The notes beneath the pieces were generated by a model, which saw only the letters and a list, made by a program, of their open reading frames with translations, ran no database searches and was not told the origin of the DNA. A stretch of DNA of 64,000 bases from Flavobacteriales bacterium (GTDB lineage Bacteria; Bacteroidota; Bacteroidia; Flavobacteriales_D; Sanyastnellaceae): NCBI GenBank assembly GCA_027491075.1, contig JAIXWX010000034.1:186001-250000 (forward strand), written 5' to 3'. The translations under genes and the position numbers were made by a program. The number at the start of each line of letters is the position of its first letter. Position 1 is the first letter of the stretch. Shown in pieces: positions 36,601 through 44,968 of the stretch.

Positions 36601-38931
36601 ATGTATAAAGTTATCATTTCTACTGCCTGTCTAGTGTTGGTTGCCGTTGCTTCCTCCATAGCCCAAGAACGCTTTACGATAAGCGGAACCATTCGGGACT
36701 CACTCTCTACTGAAACCATCATCGGAGCTACCGTGACGGTGGCGGAGGAGCCCACTAAGGGGTCTGTGAGCAATGAATACGGTTTCTATTCTATCACTCT
36801 TCCTGCGGGTACGTATCGTTTTCAAGTACGTTTCTTCGGATATCAAACTCAGAGTTTTCAAGTGGATCTAACAAAAAATATTAGACGCGATATTACTTTA
36901 AAAGACGAGCAGCAAGAGCTAATGGCAGTCGAGATTACAGGGGAAAAAGAGAATGCCAACGTTACAGAAGCCAAAATGGGAACAGAGCGAGTAGATATCA
37001 AAGAGATCAATAAGTTGCCCGTTCTTTTCGGTGAACGTGACCTTCTTAAGTCTATTCAACTTCTACCTGGGGTTAAATCTGCGGGTGAAGGAAATAGCGG
37101 ATTCTTTGTTCGCGGTGGAACGGTAGATCAGAATCTAATTCTATTGGACGAAGCGCCTGTTTATAATGCGTCGCACTTATTGGGCTTCTTCTCAACGTTT
37201 AATAGCGATGCGATTAAAGATGCTACCATATATAAAGGTGCTGCTCCAGCCCAATTCGGAGGAAGAGCCTCATCGGTTCTAGACATCCGCATGAATGAAG
37301 GAAATAATAGAGATTACAAAGTTGGAGGGGGACTAGGTCTGATTTCTTCTCGATTGTTGATTGAAGGACCTATCGTCAAGAATAAAGGTTCGTTTATGGT
37401 CACCGGAAGACGGACTTACGCTGACGTGTTTCTGGGAGCAAGTCCTAATGAGACCATTCGAGATAGCAAACTTTATTTTTATGACTTAAACTTAAAGGCA
37501 AACTATCAATTGAATGAGAAGAACCGTGTATATCTATCAGCGTACACGGGTCGTGACGTCCTCGGAGTTGCAGACGCCTTTGGACTCGATTGGGGAAATA
37601 CCACGGTAACGGCTCGTTGGAATCACATTGTAAATGATAGGTGGTTCAGTAACACATCAGTCATATTTAGTGATTACAACTATACCATAGGAATCAATAG
37701 CAGCGCTCTTGACATTGAAATTCTTTCAAGAATTCAAGACTATAACATAAAACAAGAATGGCAGTTTTTTCCAGGCACGCGATCAAACTTCAGATTTGGA
37801 GTGAACGGAATATATCACCGCATGACTCCTGGGGAAATTACAGCGAGCGCATCTAGTGGAGTGAATGATGATACGGATCTTACTCAGCGATTTTCTTTTG
37901 AGTCTGCTGTTTACGCCAATGGAGAAACTAAAGTAAATAGCCGCTTAAGCTTGAATTATGGTTTGCGTTTGTCCACCTTCTCTCCGCTTGGAGGAGATCA
38001 CTATACCTTTGATGCAGAAGGCAACGCAACGGATACAACACAATATGACGATTTCGAAGTTGTGAATACTTACATCGTCCCCGAGCCAAGATTTACTGCT
38101 TCTTATTTACTCAATGAAACGTCATCTCTAAAAGGTGGCGTTTCTAGAAATGCGCAATACCTTCATCTCATTTCCAATTCTACAGCGGCAAGTCCAACAG
38201 ACCTTTGGATTCCGTCCAGCGAGAATGTAAAACCACAAATTTCAGATCAAATCAGTTTGGGTTATTTTAGAAACTTTCGAAACAACGCTTATGAACTAAG
38301 TGTGGAAGGTTACTATAAATACATGCAGAATCAAATTGATTATCGCAATGGCGCAAGCACACAAGGCAATGAACTCATTGAAGGAGAACTCCTCTATGGA
38401 GACGGAAGAGCATACGGTGTTGAATTGTTATTGAAGAAGAAGAAAGGAAAGTTTTCGGGATGGGTAGGTTATACCTTGAGCAGAACAGAAAGACAAATTG
38501 AAGGAATCAATAACGGAGATTGGTATGCGGCGCGGCAGGACAGGACGCATGAAATAAGTGTTGTTGGAGTGTATGATCCTAGTGATCGTTGGTCCTTTTC
38601 CGCAAGTTGGATTTATTACACTGGAAATGCAGTTACTTTTCCAAGCGGGAAGTATCAAGTGGATGGACAGACCTACTTGGTTTACTCAGAGCGAAATGGA
38701 TACCGTATGCCTGCGTATCATAGGCTGGATCTGTCAGCTACCCTGTATAACAAAAAGAGAGAGAAGTTTGAGTCGAACTGGAATTTCTCTTTGTACAATG
38801 CTTATGGAAGAGAAAATGCATTTAACATTACTTTCCGCGATAATGACAATGATCCTGGAAGAACAAGTGCATATCAAACTACCTTATTCCGTTGGGTTCC
38901 ATCAGTCACTTACAACTTCTTATTCAAGTAA
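36601..38931 (+). CDS. TonB-dependent receptor with CarboxypepD-like regulatory domain
   Basis: 776 residues. Signal peptide to about SSIAQ (residue 22), CarboxypepD_reg-like domain (about 24-105, ISGTIRDSLSTETIIGATV), plug domain (INKLPVLFGERDLLKSIQLLPG, NLILLDEAPVYNASHL, FGGRASSVLDIRMNEG) and a barrel ending RWVPSVTYNFLFK. This receptor type is repeatedly found with a DUF4249 lipoprotein immediately downstream, as here (3-bp gap), and the pair probably imports one substrate that is not known. No regulator is adjacent. Confidence 0.92.
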   Translation: MYKVIISTACLVLVAVASSIAQERFTISGTIRDSLSTETIIGATVTVAEEPTKGSVSNEYGFYSITLPAGTYRFQVRFFGYQTQSFQVDLTKNIRRDITLKDEQQELMAVEITGEKENANVTEAKMGTERVDIKEINKLPVLFGERDLLKSIQLLPGVKSAGEGNSGFFVRGGTVDQNLILLDEAPVYNASHLLGFFSTFNSDAIKDATIYKGAAPAQFGGRASSVLDIRMNEGNNRDYKVGGGLGLISSRLLIEGPIVKNKGSFMVTGRRTYADVFLGASPNETIRDSKLYFYDLNLKANYQLNEKNRVYLSAYTGRDVLGVADAFGLDWGNTTVTARWNHIVNDRWFSNTSVIFSDYNYTIGINSSALDIEILSRIQDYNIKQEWQFFPGTRSNFRFGVNGIYHRMTPGEITASASSGVNDDTDLTQRFSFESAVYANGETKVNSRLSLNYGLRLSTFSPLGGDHYTFDAEGNATDTTQYDDFEVVNTYIVPEPRFTASYLLNETSSLKGGVSRNAQYLHLISNSTAASPTDLWIPSSENVKPQISDQISLGYFRNFRNNAYELSVEGYYKYMQNQIDYRNGASTQGNELIEGELLYGDGRAYGVELLLKKKKGKFSGWVGYTLSRTERQIEGINNGDWYAARQDRTHEISVVGVYDPSDRWSFSASWIYYTGNAVTFPSGKYQVDGQTYLVYSERNGYRMPAYHRLDLSATLYNKKREKFESNWNFSLYNAYGRENAFNITFRDNDNDPGRTSAYQTTLFRWVPSVTYNFLFK

Positions 38932-38934
38932 ATC

Positions 38935-39717
38935 ATGAAGAACGCGATTCTAACATTAAGCATATTTTCTTTCCTTTTTATTTCTTGTGAGAAAGAAATT
39001 GATATAGATCTAAATGATGCAGATCAAAAGATCGTCATTGTCGGAACAGTCACAAATCTCGATGAACCCGCCCAAGTGCGAATGACGAAGTCTGTTCCAT
39101 TTGACCAATTGAATGTTTTCCCCGCTGTAACCAATGGGCAAGTAGAGATCACCCGGGTTAATGGAAGCGATGTTTCCATATTTAGTTTGGTTGAGGTTGA
39201 GCCAGGCGTGTATCGCTCCTCAGAGCCCATTGGTCAGCAGGGGGCCACTTTTAGATTACGTATAGTAGCCGAAGGAGAAGTGTACGAAGCTCAAAGCACT
39301 ATGCCTGGTGAAGTGGAGGTGGTGGATTTCTATTTTGAAGAATTTCTTCCAGGTTCATTGAATCCCGGTGTTGACTTTGTGGATGTGGCAGGTGTATCGA
39401 ATTTTTATAAAGCAAATCTTTTGATCAATGGCGAGGTGAGACCTGAAATATTCATAACCGATGATTTATTCACTGATGGACAAATCAACAATGCGTTGTT
39501 CGGTGGTCCAGATTTGGAGTTTAATGCTGGAGATTTGGTGGAGATTCAAATCGATCAGATAGACCAAGCGAATTACAACTATTGGTTTACAATGAGCCAG
39601 AATGTCAATGAATCGACTGCGGCTCCCGCCAATCCAGAATCAAATATTTCCAATGGAGCATTAGGATATTTTTCTGCTTTCAGCAGAACCACGGTAAGTG
39701 GTGTCGTTCCTGAATAA
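38935..39717 (+). CDS. DUF4249 lipoprotein, partner of the upstream TonB receptor
   Basis: 260 residues. Lipoprotein signal with lipobox LFISC (Cys at residue 18), followed by EKEIDIDLNDADQKIVIVG and the DUF4249 pattern of short beta modules (VRMTKSVPFDQLN, ITRVNGSDVSIF, YWFTMSQNVNESTAAPANPES). It is translated right after the receptor gene. By analogy with SusD-type lipoproteins it may form the outer-surface lid or substrate-binding subunit; that is inference. Confidence 0.9.
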   Translation: MKNAILTLSIFSFLFISCEKEIDIDLNDADQKIVIVGTVTNLDEPAQVRMTKSVPFDQLNVFPAVTNGQVEITRVNGSDVSIFSLVEVEPGVYRSSEPIGQQGATFRLRIVAEGEVYEAQSTMPGEVEVVDFYFEEFLPGSLNPGVDFVDVAGVSNFYKANLLINGEVRPEIFITDDLFTDGQINNALFGGPDLEFNAGDLVEIQIDQIDQANYNYWFTMSQNVNESTAAPANPESNISNGALGYFSAFSRTTVSGVVPE

Positions 39718-39741
39718 CCGAATATTCCACCCAGACTATCT

Positions 39742-39749
39742 TAACTTTG
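39742..39749 (+). promoter_or_regulatory. -7 element of the CNNM/CBS gene
   Basis: TAACTTTG, a perfect TAnnTTTG match in the 56-bp gap after the DUF4249 gene, predicting a leader of about 20 nt. Confidence 0.5.
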
Positions 39750-39773
39750 CTCTTTTATACCCAAAAGATATAA

Positions 39774-41048
39774 ATGGAGCTAGTGATTATTTTGATTCTC
39801 ATTTTATTAAACGGAATCTTCGCAATGTCTGAAATGTCTCTTGTTTCAGCAAGAAAATTTAGATTGGAAAATGAAAAGAACAGAGGAAGTTCAGGAGCAA
39901 AAAAAGCTCTTGAACTCTCAGAGAATCCTACCAAGTTTCTTTCCACGGTACAAATAGGCATCACGCTCATTGGCATCTTATTAGGGGTCTACAGCGGAGA
40001 AAACCTTACGGATAATGTTGAAGCGGTCATCCAAAGGGTTTCTTTCCTTGCACCTTATTCTCAGCAAATCTCGACCGGTATTGTCGTTGTAATGATTACA
40101 TATTTCTCTATCGTTCTCGGTGAGCTTTTGCCAAAAAGATTAGGAATGACTTTTCCCGAACAAATCATTAGCGTTCTCGCTAAGCCTATGCATTTTTTAT
40201 CCTTAATTACTGCACCGTTTGTTTGGTTATTGACGAGTACTAATAATTTTCTTCTGAAAATATTGGGAATAAAAGGTACTAAAGACTCAGTCGTTAGTGA
40301 AGAAGAGATTAAAAATCTAATCAAAGAAAGCGCTGATGGTGGCGATATTCAAGAAATAGAACAATCAATCGTTGAGCGTGTGTTCGAACTGGGCGATAGA
40401 AAAGTAAAATCCTTGCTTACTCATCGAACGGACATTGTTTATTTCGATGTGGCCGACTCTTGGACAGAAATCTATGGTAAGATCAATGGTGAGAAGCATT
40501 CGGCGTATCCTGTCGTGGAGAATGAAAATCTTGATGAAATCATTGGTATAGTATTATTGAAAGATCTGTTTTCGGTGGTGGATAGAGAAACAAGACAAGT
40601 AAAGGACTTCGTTAGAAAACCACTGTTTATTAATGAAAACAGTTATGCATATAAGGTTTTGGAGATGTTTAAAGCCGCGAAGGTGCATTATGCTTTTGTT
40701 TTGGATGAATATGGGAGTACCATTGGTATGATCACTATGGACGATATACTGGATGCTCTTGTGGGTGATTCTACGGACATTGACCAAGAGGAATATGCAA
40801 TCGTGCAAAGAGATGAGAATAGTTGGCTTATGGACGGACAATATTCGCTTCATGACTTCGGTAAGTATTTTCAATTGCATATAGAAGATGAACTGATTGA
40901 TAAATACTCGACAGTTGCGGGATTAATCCTTCATGAATTGGAAACGATACCAGGAGTAGGTGAAAAAATCGAGTATCAAGGTTTGACACTCGAAATAGTG
41001 GATAAGGACGGACAGCGAATTGATAAAATCTTGGTCGTCAAAGATTGA
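39774..41048 (+). CDS. CNNM/CBS-domain membrane protein (hemolysin C/CorC-related)
   Basis: 424 residues. Three to four N-terminal membrane helices of the DUF21/CNNM domain (LVIILILILLNGIFAMSEM, then TVQIGITLIGILLGVYSGE), a pair of CBS domains (about 200-325), and the C-terminal CorC/HlyC transporter-associated domain (about 340-424). The family handles divalent cation efflux, mainly Mg or Co; the name hemolysin in databases is misleading. Normal length. Confidence 0.92.
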   Translation: MELVIILILILLNGIFAMSEMSLVSARKFRLENEKNRGSSGAKKALELSENPTKFLSTVQIGITLIGILLGVYSGENLTDNVEAVIQRVSFLAPYSQQISTGIVVVMITYFSIVLGELLPKRLGMTFPEQIISVLAKPMHFLSLITAPFVWLLTSTNNFLLKILGIKGTKDSVVSEEEIKNLIKESADGGDIQEIEQSIVERVFELGDRKVKSLLTHRTDIVYFDVADSWTEIYGKINGEKHSAYPVVENENLDEIIGIVLLKDLFSVVDRETRQVKDFVRKPLFINENSYAYKVLEMFKAAKVHYAFVLDEYGSTIGMITMDDILDALVGDSTDIDQEEYAIVQRDENSWLMDGQYSLHDFGKYFQLHIEDELIDKYSTVAGLILHELETIPGVGEKIEYQGLTLEIVDKDGQRIDKILVVKD

Positions 41049-41055
41049 GATGATG

Positions 41056-41063
41056 TAAATTTG
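41056..41063 (+). promoter_or_regulatory. -7 element of the SDR gene
   Basis: TAAATTTG, a perfect TAnnTTTG match, 4 bp before the ATG of the SDR gene. Confidence 0.55.
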
Positions 41064-41067
41064 ATCT

Positions 41068-41853
41068 ATGAATCTTGATTTAAAAGATAGAATTGCGGTA
41101 GTGTGTGGTGCTTCCCAGGGAATAGGACTTGCTTCTGCTCGTGAGCTAGCTGCTTTAGGTGCTACCTGTGTATTGGTAGCAAGGAATGAAGAGAGATTGA
41201 AAATGGCTGTGGAACAATTGCCACGCCCTAACAATCAAACACACCTATTCTTGGTTGCTGATTTTGCACACTCCTCCGAGGTGGAATCTGTTATTACCGA
41301 GTTTGCAAAGAATCATGATGCACATATACTGATCAATAATACCGGTGGACCGCTTCCTGGAAAGGCCATTGATTCGGATATTGAAGCTTTCCGGGTCGCA
41401 TTCAACGCACATTTGATCAACAATCAAATTTTGGCAAAAGCGCTCGTTCCAAAAATGAAGGAAGCGGGATATGGACGAATTATCAATATCATCAGCACTA
41501 GTGTAAAACAACCACTTCCAAACTTAGGAGTGAGCAATACAGTAAGAGGTGCCGTTGCGAATTGGGCCAAAACCTTGGCCATGGAATTGGGTGGATTCAA
41601 CATAACGGTGAACAATGTATTGCCTGGTGCTACAGAAACCGGTCGTCTGGATCAAATTATTCAGAATAAAGCAGATAAATCGGGATCAGACCCCTTGCAT
41701 GTCAAGTCCGAAATGGAGAGTGAAGTGCCCATGAAACGACTGGCAAAGCCAGAAGAAATTGCGGCAGCAGTTGCCTTCCTTGCATCTCCAGCAGCTTCTT
41801 ACATCAATGGAATCAATCTGCCCGTGGACGGAGGTCGAACCCTTTCATTATAG
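41068..41853 (+). CDS. SDR-family oxidoreductase lacking the YxxxK motif
   Basis: 261 residues, a classical-size short-chain dehydrogenase. NAD(P)-binding CGASQGIG at residues 13-20, the NNTGG loop at 90-94, ISTS near 142-145 in the catalytic-serine strand, and the C-terminal GINLPVDGGRT. At the usual YxxxK site the sequence reads SNTVR (residues 156-160), so the catalytic Tyr and Lys are Ser and Arg. This fits a known SDR subgroup rather than decay, since the rest of the fold is intact. It is often labelled 3-oxoacyl-ACP reductase, but the changed active site makes that uncertain. rsgA follows 3 bp later. Confidence 0.85.
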   Translation: MNLDLKDRIAVVCGASQGIGLASARELAALGATCVLVARNEERLKMAVEQLPRPNNQTHLFLVADFAHSSEVESVITEFAKNHDAHILINNTGGPLPGKAIDSDIEAFRVAFNAHLINNQILAKALVPKMKEAGYGRIINIISTSVKQPLPNLGVSNTVRGAVANWAKTLAMELGGFNITVNNVLPGATETGRLDQIIQNKADKSGSDPLHVKSEMESEVPMKRLAKPEEIAAAVAFLASPAASYINGINLPVDGGRTLSL

Positions 41854-41856
41854 ATT

Positions 41857-42783
41857 ATGAAAGGATTGGTGCTAAAATCTACTGGAAAGAACTACGAAGT
41901 AAAGGGTGAGGATGGAGTCGTTTATCACTGTACTATTAGAGGAAAGCTGCGCCTGAAAGGGCTCGTCACCACCAATCCAATCGCTGCGGGAGATTGGGTT
42001 CAGCTTGAAGTAGAAGAAGAAAACCGAGCAAACATTCGGGATGTATTTGAAAGAAAAAATTATATCATCCGAAAAAGTGTCAATCTGTCAAAAGAAGCGC
42101 AGATTGTGGCTTCAAACATTGATAACGCATTCTTAGTAGTAACCACTACCAGGCCTCAAACCACGGCAGGTTTCATCGATCGCTTCTTGATTACTGCAGA
42201 AGCATATGGTATTCCGGTGACTCTTGTTTTTCATAAAATTGATCAGTATTCAGAAGAAGAGTTGTATGAGTTGGATGACTTAATCTCTGCCTATGATAGT
42301 GTTGGATATCCATTTTTAGTTACCTCTCTCGTCAATGGACAGAATTTAGATGTCATGGCCGAGCGCATGAAGGATAAGATAAACTTGCTCAGTGGTCACA
42401 GTGGTACTGGTAAGTCGTCTTTAGTGAATCATTTTATTCCTGGAAAAGATATCCGTATTGGGGATATTTCGGAATCCAGTAACAAAGGGCAACACACTAC
42501 TACGTTTGCTGAAATGCACGAACTCCCATTCGGGGGTTATATCGTAGATACTCCAGGAATTAAAGGTTTTGGATTGGTGGATATTCCCAAGGATGAAATA
42601 CCAAATTATTTTATTGAATTTTTTCGACGCCTGCCAGACTGCAAATTTGGAAACTGTAAACACGTTAATGAACCCGGCTGTGCCGTTCGGAATGCAGTGG
42701 CTATGGGAGAGATTCCCGAGTCAAGATATCGCTCATATATCAGTATGATTAACGATGAGGAGGAACGAAGTGTCTATCGATAA
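41857..42783 (+). CDS. rsgA: Ribosome small subunit-dependent GTPase A
   Basis: 308 residues. RsgA/YjeQ is a late 30S assembly factor. Seen: the N-terminal OB domain (about 1-80), the circularly permuted GTPase with VFHKIDQYS (NKxD-like) before the P-loop SGHSGTGKSSLVN (near residue 178) and DTPGIKGFGL, and the C-terminal zinc knuckle CKFGNCKHVNEPGC (C-x4-C-x-H-x5-C). Probably one transcript with the SDR gene. The last 10 bp overlap the end of a short gene on the other strand. Confidence 0.96.
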   Translation: MKGLVLKSTGKNYEVKGEDGVVYHCTIRGKLRLKGLVTTNPIAAGDWVQLEVEEENRANIRDVFERKNYIIRKSVNLSKEAQIVASNIDNAFLVVTTTRPQTTAGFIDRFLITAEAYGIPVTLVFHKIDQYSEEELYELDDLISAYDSVGYPFLVTSLVNGQNLDVMAERMKDKINLLSGHSGTGKSSLVNHFIPGKDIRIGDISESSNKGQHTTTFAEMHELPFGGYIVDTPGIKGFGLVDIPKDEIPNYFIEFFRRLPDCKFGNCKHVNEPGCAVRNAVAMGEIPESRYRSYISMINDEEERSVYR

Positions 42784-42929
42784 AGACACGACTCTGGATC
42801 TGATTTTAAAGTGAAGCCTTTTAAGCGTTGTCCCGTGGAGTGGTCTTTGGGAAATCCGTTAAATTGAATCGTTTGACTGTATGCAGCGCTTGCTGCGAGT
42901 AGAAAAGTAAGTATTAGTAAGCTTTTCAT
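42774..42929 (-). CDS. Small secreted protein of 51 residues
   Basis: Short open frame with an ATG at 42929 and a TAG at 42774. The N-terminus MKSLLILTFLLAASAAYSQ is a textbook signal peptide, leaving a mature peptide of about 32 residues (TIQFNGFPKDHSTGQRL ... CLYR) with one Cys. An AATATTTG element, one mismatch from the -7 consensus, lies exactly 4 bp before the ATG, the geometry seen at several genes here. The family is not recognised. It could be the surviving 5' part of a larger exported protein cut off by rsgA, or a genuine secreted peptide. It fills most of the rsgA to T9SS-cargo gap. Confidence 0.6.
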   Translation of the reverse strand: MKSLLILTFLLAASAAYSQTIQFNGFPKDHSTGQRLKGFTLKSDPESCLYR

Positions 42930-42933
42930 GAGT

Positions 42934-42941
42934 CAAATATT
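42934..42941 (-). promoter_or_regulatory. Probable -7 element of the 51-residue gene
   Basis: The minus strand reads AATATTTG, one mismatch from TAnnTTTG, 4 bp before the ATG at 42929. Confidence 0.35.
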
Positions 42942-43030
42942 TCAATCTAACATAAGAAGAATTTTACAAATCCAAACAACTTGGAGGGATATTTAAGCGT
43001 CCTTTGTATAACAAGCGAAATGCCAACCCT

Positions 43031-44968
43031 ATGAATTACTCGACTATCCCATTTCCTACTCGATTCATCTTGATTATCTTTTTTCTGTTGAGTGGATTTC
43101 CCTCGAGGATTTTAGCCCAGGAAGAAAGTAATAATTGGTATTTCGGACTCTTCGCCGCAATAAGCTTTTCTACAGATCCTCCAACGGTTCTGAGCACAAG
43201 TCAAATGGCCACCAGCGAAGGCTGTGCTTCAATCAGCGATGAAGATGGAGCCTTGTTATTCTACACGGATGGTTTGACCGTTTTCAATGCCAATCATCAA
43301 GAGATGTTGAATGGCGCAGGGCTACTGGGAGGGGGGTCTTCCTCTCAGTCTGCAATCATCGTTCAAGCTCCTGAAAACAGTAACTTGTACTATGTATTTA
43401 CAGTGATGGAAATGGGAATGGGTGGTTTGTCCTATTCTGTGGTTGACATGAATTTAGACGGAGGTTTAGGTGCCGTTGTCAGCGCATCAAAAAATACACC
43501 GCTCGTTTCTACTACTTCAGAAAAAGTGACCGCAGTTCGCCATGCGAATGGAATCGATATTTGGATCATTACTTCCAGTAACATGACCAATGAGTATTAT
43601 TCCTTTTTACTTACCCCTTCTGGTATGGACTTGAATACTGTAGAAAGTACAGCAGGTTCCACACCCGATGAATGGGGTATTGGTTATTTAAAAGGTTCAT
43701 TTGACGGTTCGCTTTTGGTATCTGCCCACTGTTTAGAGCCAGGAGATAATTTGGATATTCTCTCTTTCAACAATGCGACTGGAGCAGTGTCGGACCTATT
43801 GACATTTTCATTGGATCCTATGACACCCTATGGAATAGAATTTAGCCCAGATCAATCTAAACTATACATCAGTACCATTGATGAATTTCAGACTTTTGGA
43901 CAACTGGTACAATTCGACATTTCTAATTTAGACGCAACCGCTGTGCAAGCGTCGAAAGTCATCTTGGATGAAACAGAGGCGGGGTTAGGTTTCGTGGGAG
44001 CGATTCAATTGGCATCCGATGGGCGAATTTATGTTTCCACAGTGAATGGATTTTTGGGAGCAATTGAGAACCCAAATGAAGCAGGAGTTGCTTGCGGTTA
44101 CAACAATGAGTTTCTAAATATATCCCCAGGTACGAGTACTTTCGGATTGCCCAATTTTTTTCCCAACTTCTCTGTGCCTGTGGTATTGAATGCTACACAG
44201 TTTTGTTTCGGCGTTCCCACACAGTTCACCGTGACAGGGGCGCAAGAAGAGGCGATTGTGCAATGGAACTTTGGAGACATTAACTCTGCAAATAATGCGG
44301 CCGAAGGCCTTAACGTGCAACATCTTTATTCACAAGGAGGCACATTTACTGTTACAGCAACCGTAAGTGTTGGCGATGAAGTTGAAGTTTATGAAATAGT
44401 GGTAGTTATAGATAAACCCGAATTGGAAATAGATGTCCTTCCTGGACTTTCGGGTCTCGCTCCCTTTGAAGCTACTTTTGACTTCAATGCTTCTGGACTC
44501 AATCTTTCTGCAGATTTTCAAGCAGACGATGTGATGGATTATACAGATACGCCTGATTTTGAGAACACCACCTACATATACACGACTCCTGGAATTTACT
44601 TGGCCACGGCTATAGTGGAGCAAAATGGCTGTATAGTTCGAGACTCTATCTTCATAGAAGTGTACACAGAGCCATGGTTGTTTATTCCTAATGTGATTAC
44701 ACCAAATGGCGATGGGAAGAATAATTTGTTTTTTGTAAAGGCTTCTGGAATCAAAGACTTTGAATTGTCAATTTACAATCGTTATGGTATCTTACTCGCA
44801 CAGTTGGATGATGTTGACGATGTTTTCGAACCCATTGATCCATTTGATGGTTGGAGACCCGATGAACCTGGAACAAATGGTGTTTATTACTATCACTACA
44901 AGGGATTAGGATTTGAAGGTCAAGAGCTTGATGGTTCCGGTACGATCACCGTGCTTGGTGGGGAGTAG
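43031..44968 (+). CDS. T9SS type B (gliding-type) sorting-domain surface protein with PKD domain
   Basis: 645 residues from the ATG at 43031 (the frame is open from a TTG at 43004). Signal peptide to about RILAQ (residue 30), a beta-propeller-like region (about 35-380, ASISDEDGALLFYTDG, YGIEFSPDQSKLYIS), a PKD domain (QWNFGDINSANNAAEG), and a C-terminal gliding-motility-type sorting domain (PNVITPNGDGKNNLFFV ... LSIYNRYGILLAQLDD ... GVYYYHYKG). Type B cargo is exported by the T9SS and often needs a PorP/SprF partner, of which two are encoded here. Its 3' end overlaps that of the photolyase gene by 23 bp. Confidence 0.93.
   Translation: MNYSTIPFPTRFILIIFFLLSGFPSRILAQEESNNWYFGLFAAISFSTDPPTVLSTSQMATSEGCASISDEDGALLFYTDGLTVFNANHQEMLNGAGLLGGGSSSQSAIIVQAPENSNLYYVFTVMEMGMGGLSYSVVDMNLDGGLGAVVSASKNTPLVSTTSEKVTAVRHANGIDIWIITSSNMTNEYYSFLLTPSGMDLNTVESTAGSTPDEWGIGYLKGSFDGSLLVSAHCLEPGDNLDILSFNNATGAVSDLLTFSLDPMTPYGIEFSPDQSKLYISTIDEFQTFGQLVQFDISNLDATAVQASKVILDETEAGLGFVGAIQLASDGRIYVSTVNGFLGAIENPNEAGVACGYNNEFLNISPGTSTFGLPNFFPNFSVPVVLNATQFCFGVPTQFTVTGAQEEAIVQWNFGDINSANNAAEGLNVQHLYSQGGTFTVTATVSVGDEVEVYEIVVVIDKPELEIDVLPGLSGLAPFEATFDFNASGLNLSADFQADDVMDYTDTPDFENTTYIYTTPGIYLATAIVEQNGCIVRDSIFIEVYTEPWLFIPNVITPNGDGKNNLFFVKASGIKDFELSIYNRYGILLAQLDDVDDVFEPIDPFDGWRPDEPGTNGVYYYHYKGLGFEGQELDGSGTITVLGGE

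Noticed and set aside
39774-41048. Hemolysin gene
   Set aside because: The CNNM plus CBS plus CorC_HlyC layout is a cation transport family; the hemolysin label is historical and no toxin activity can be read from it.
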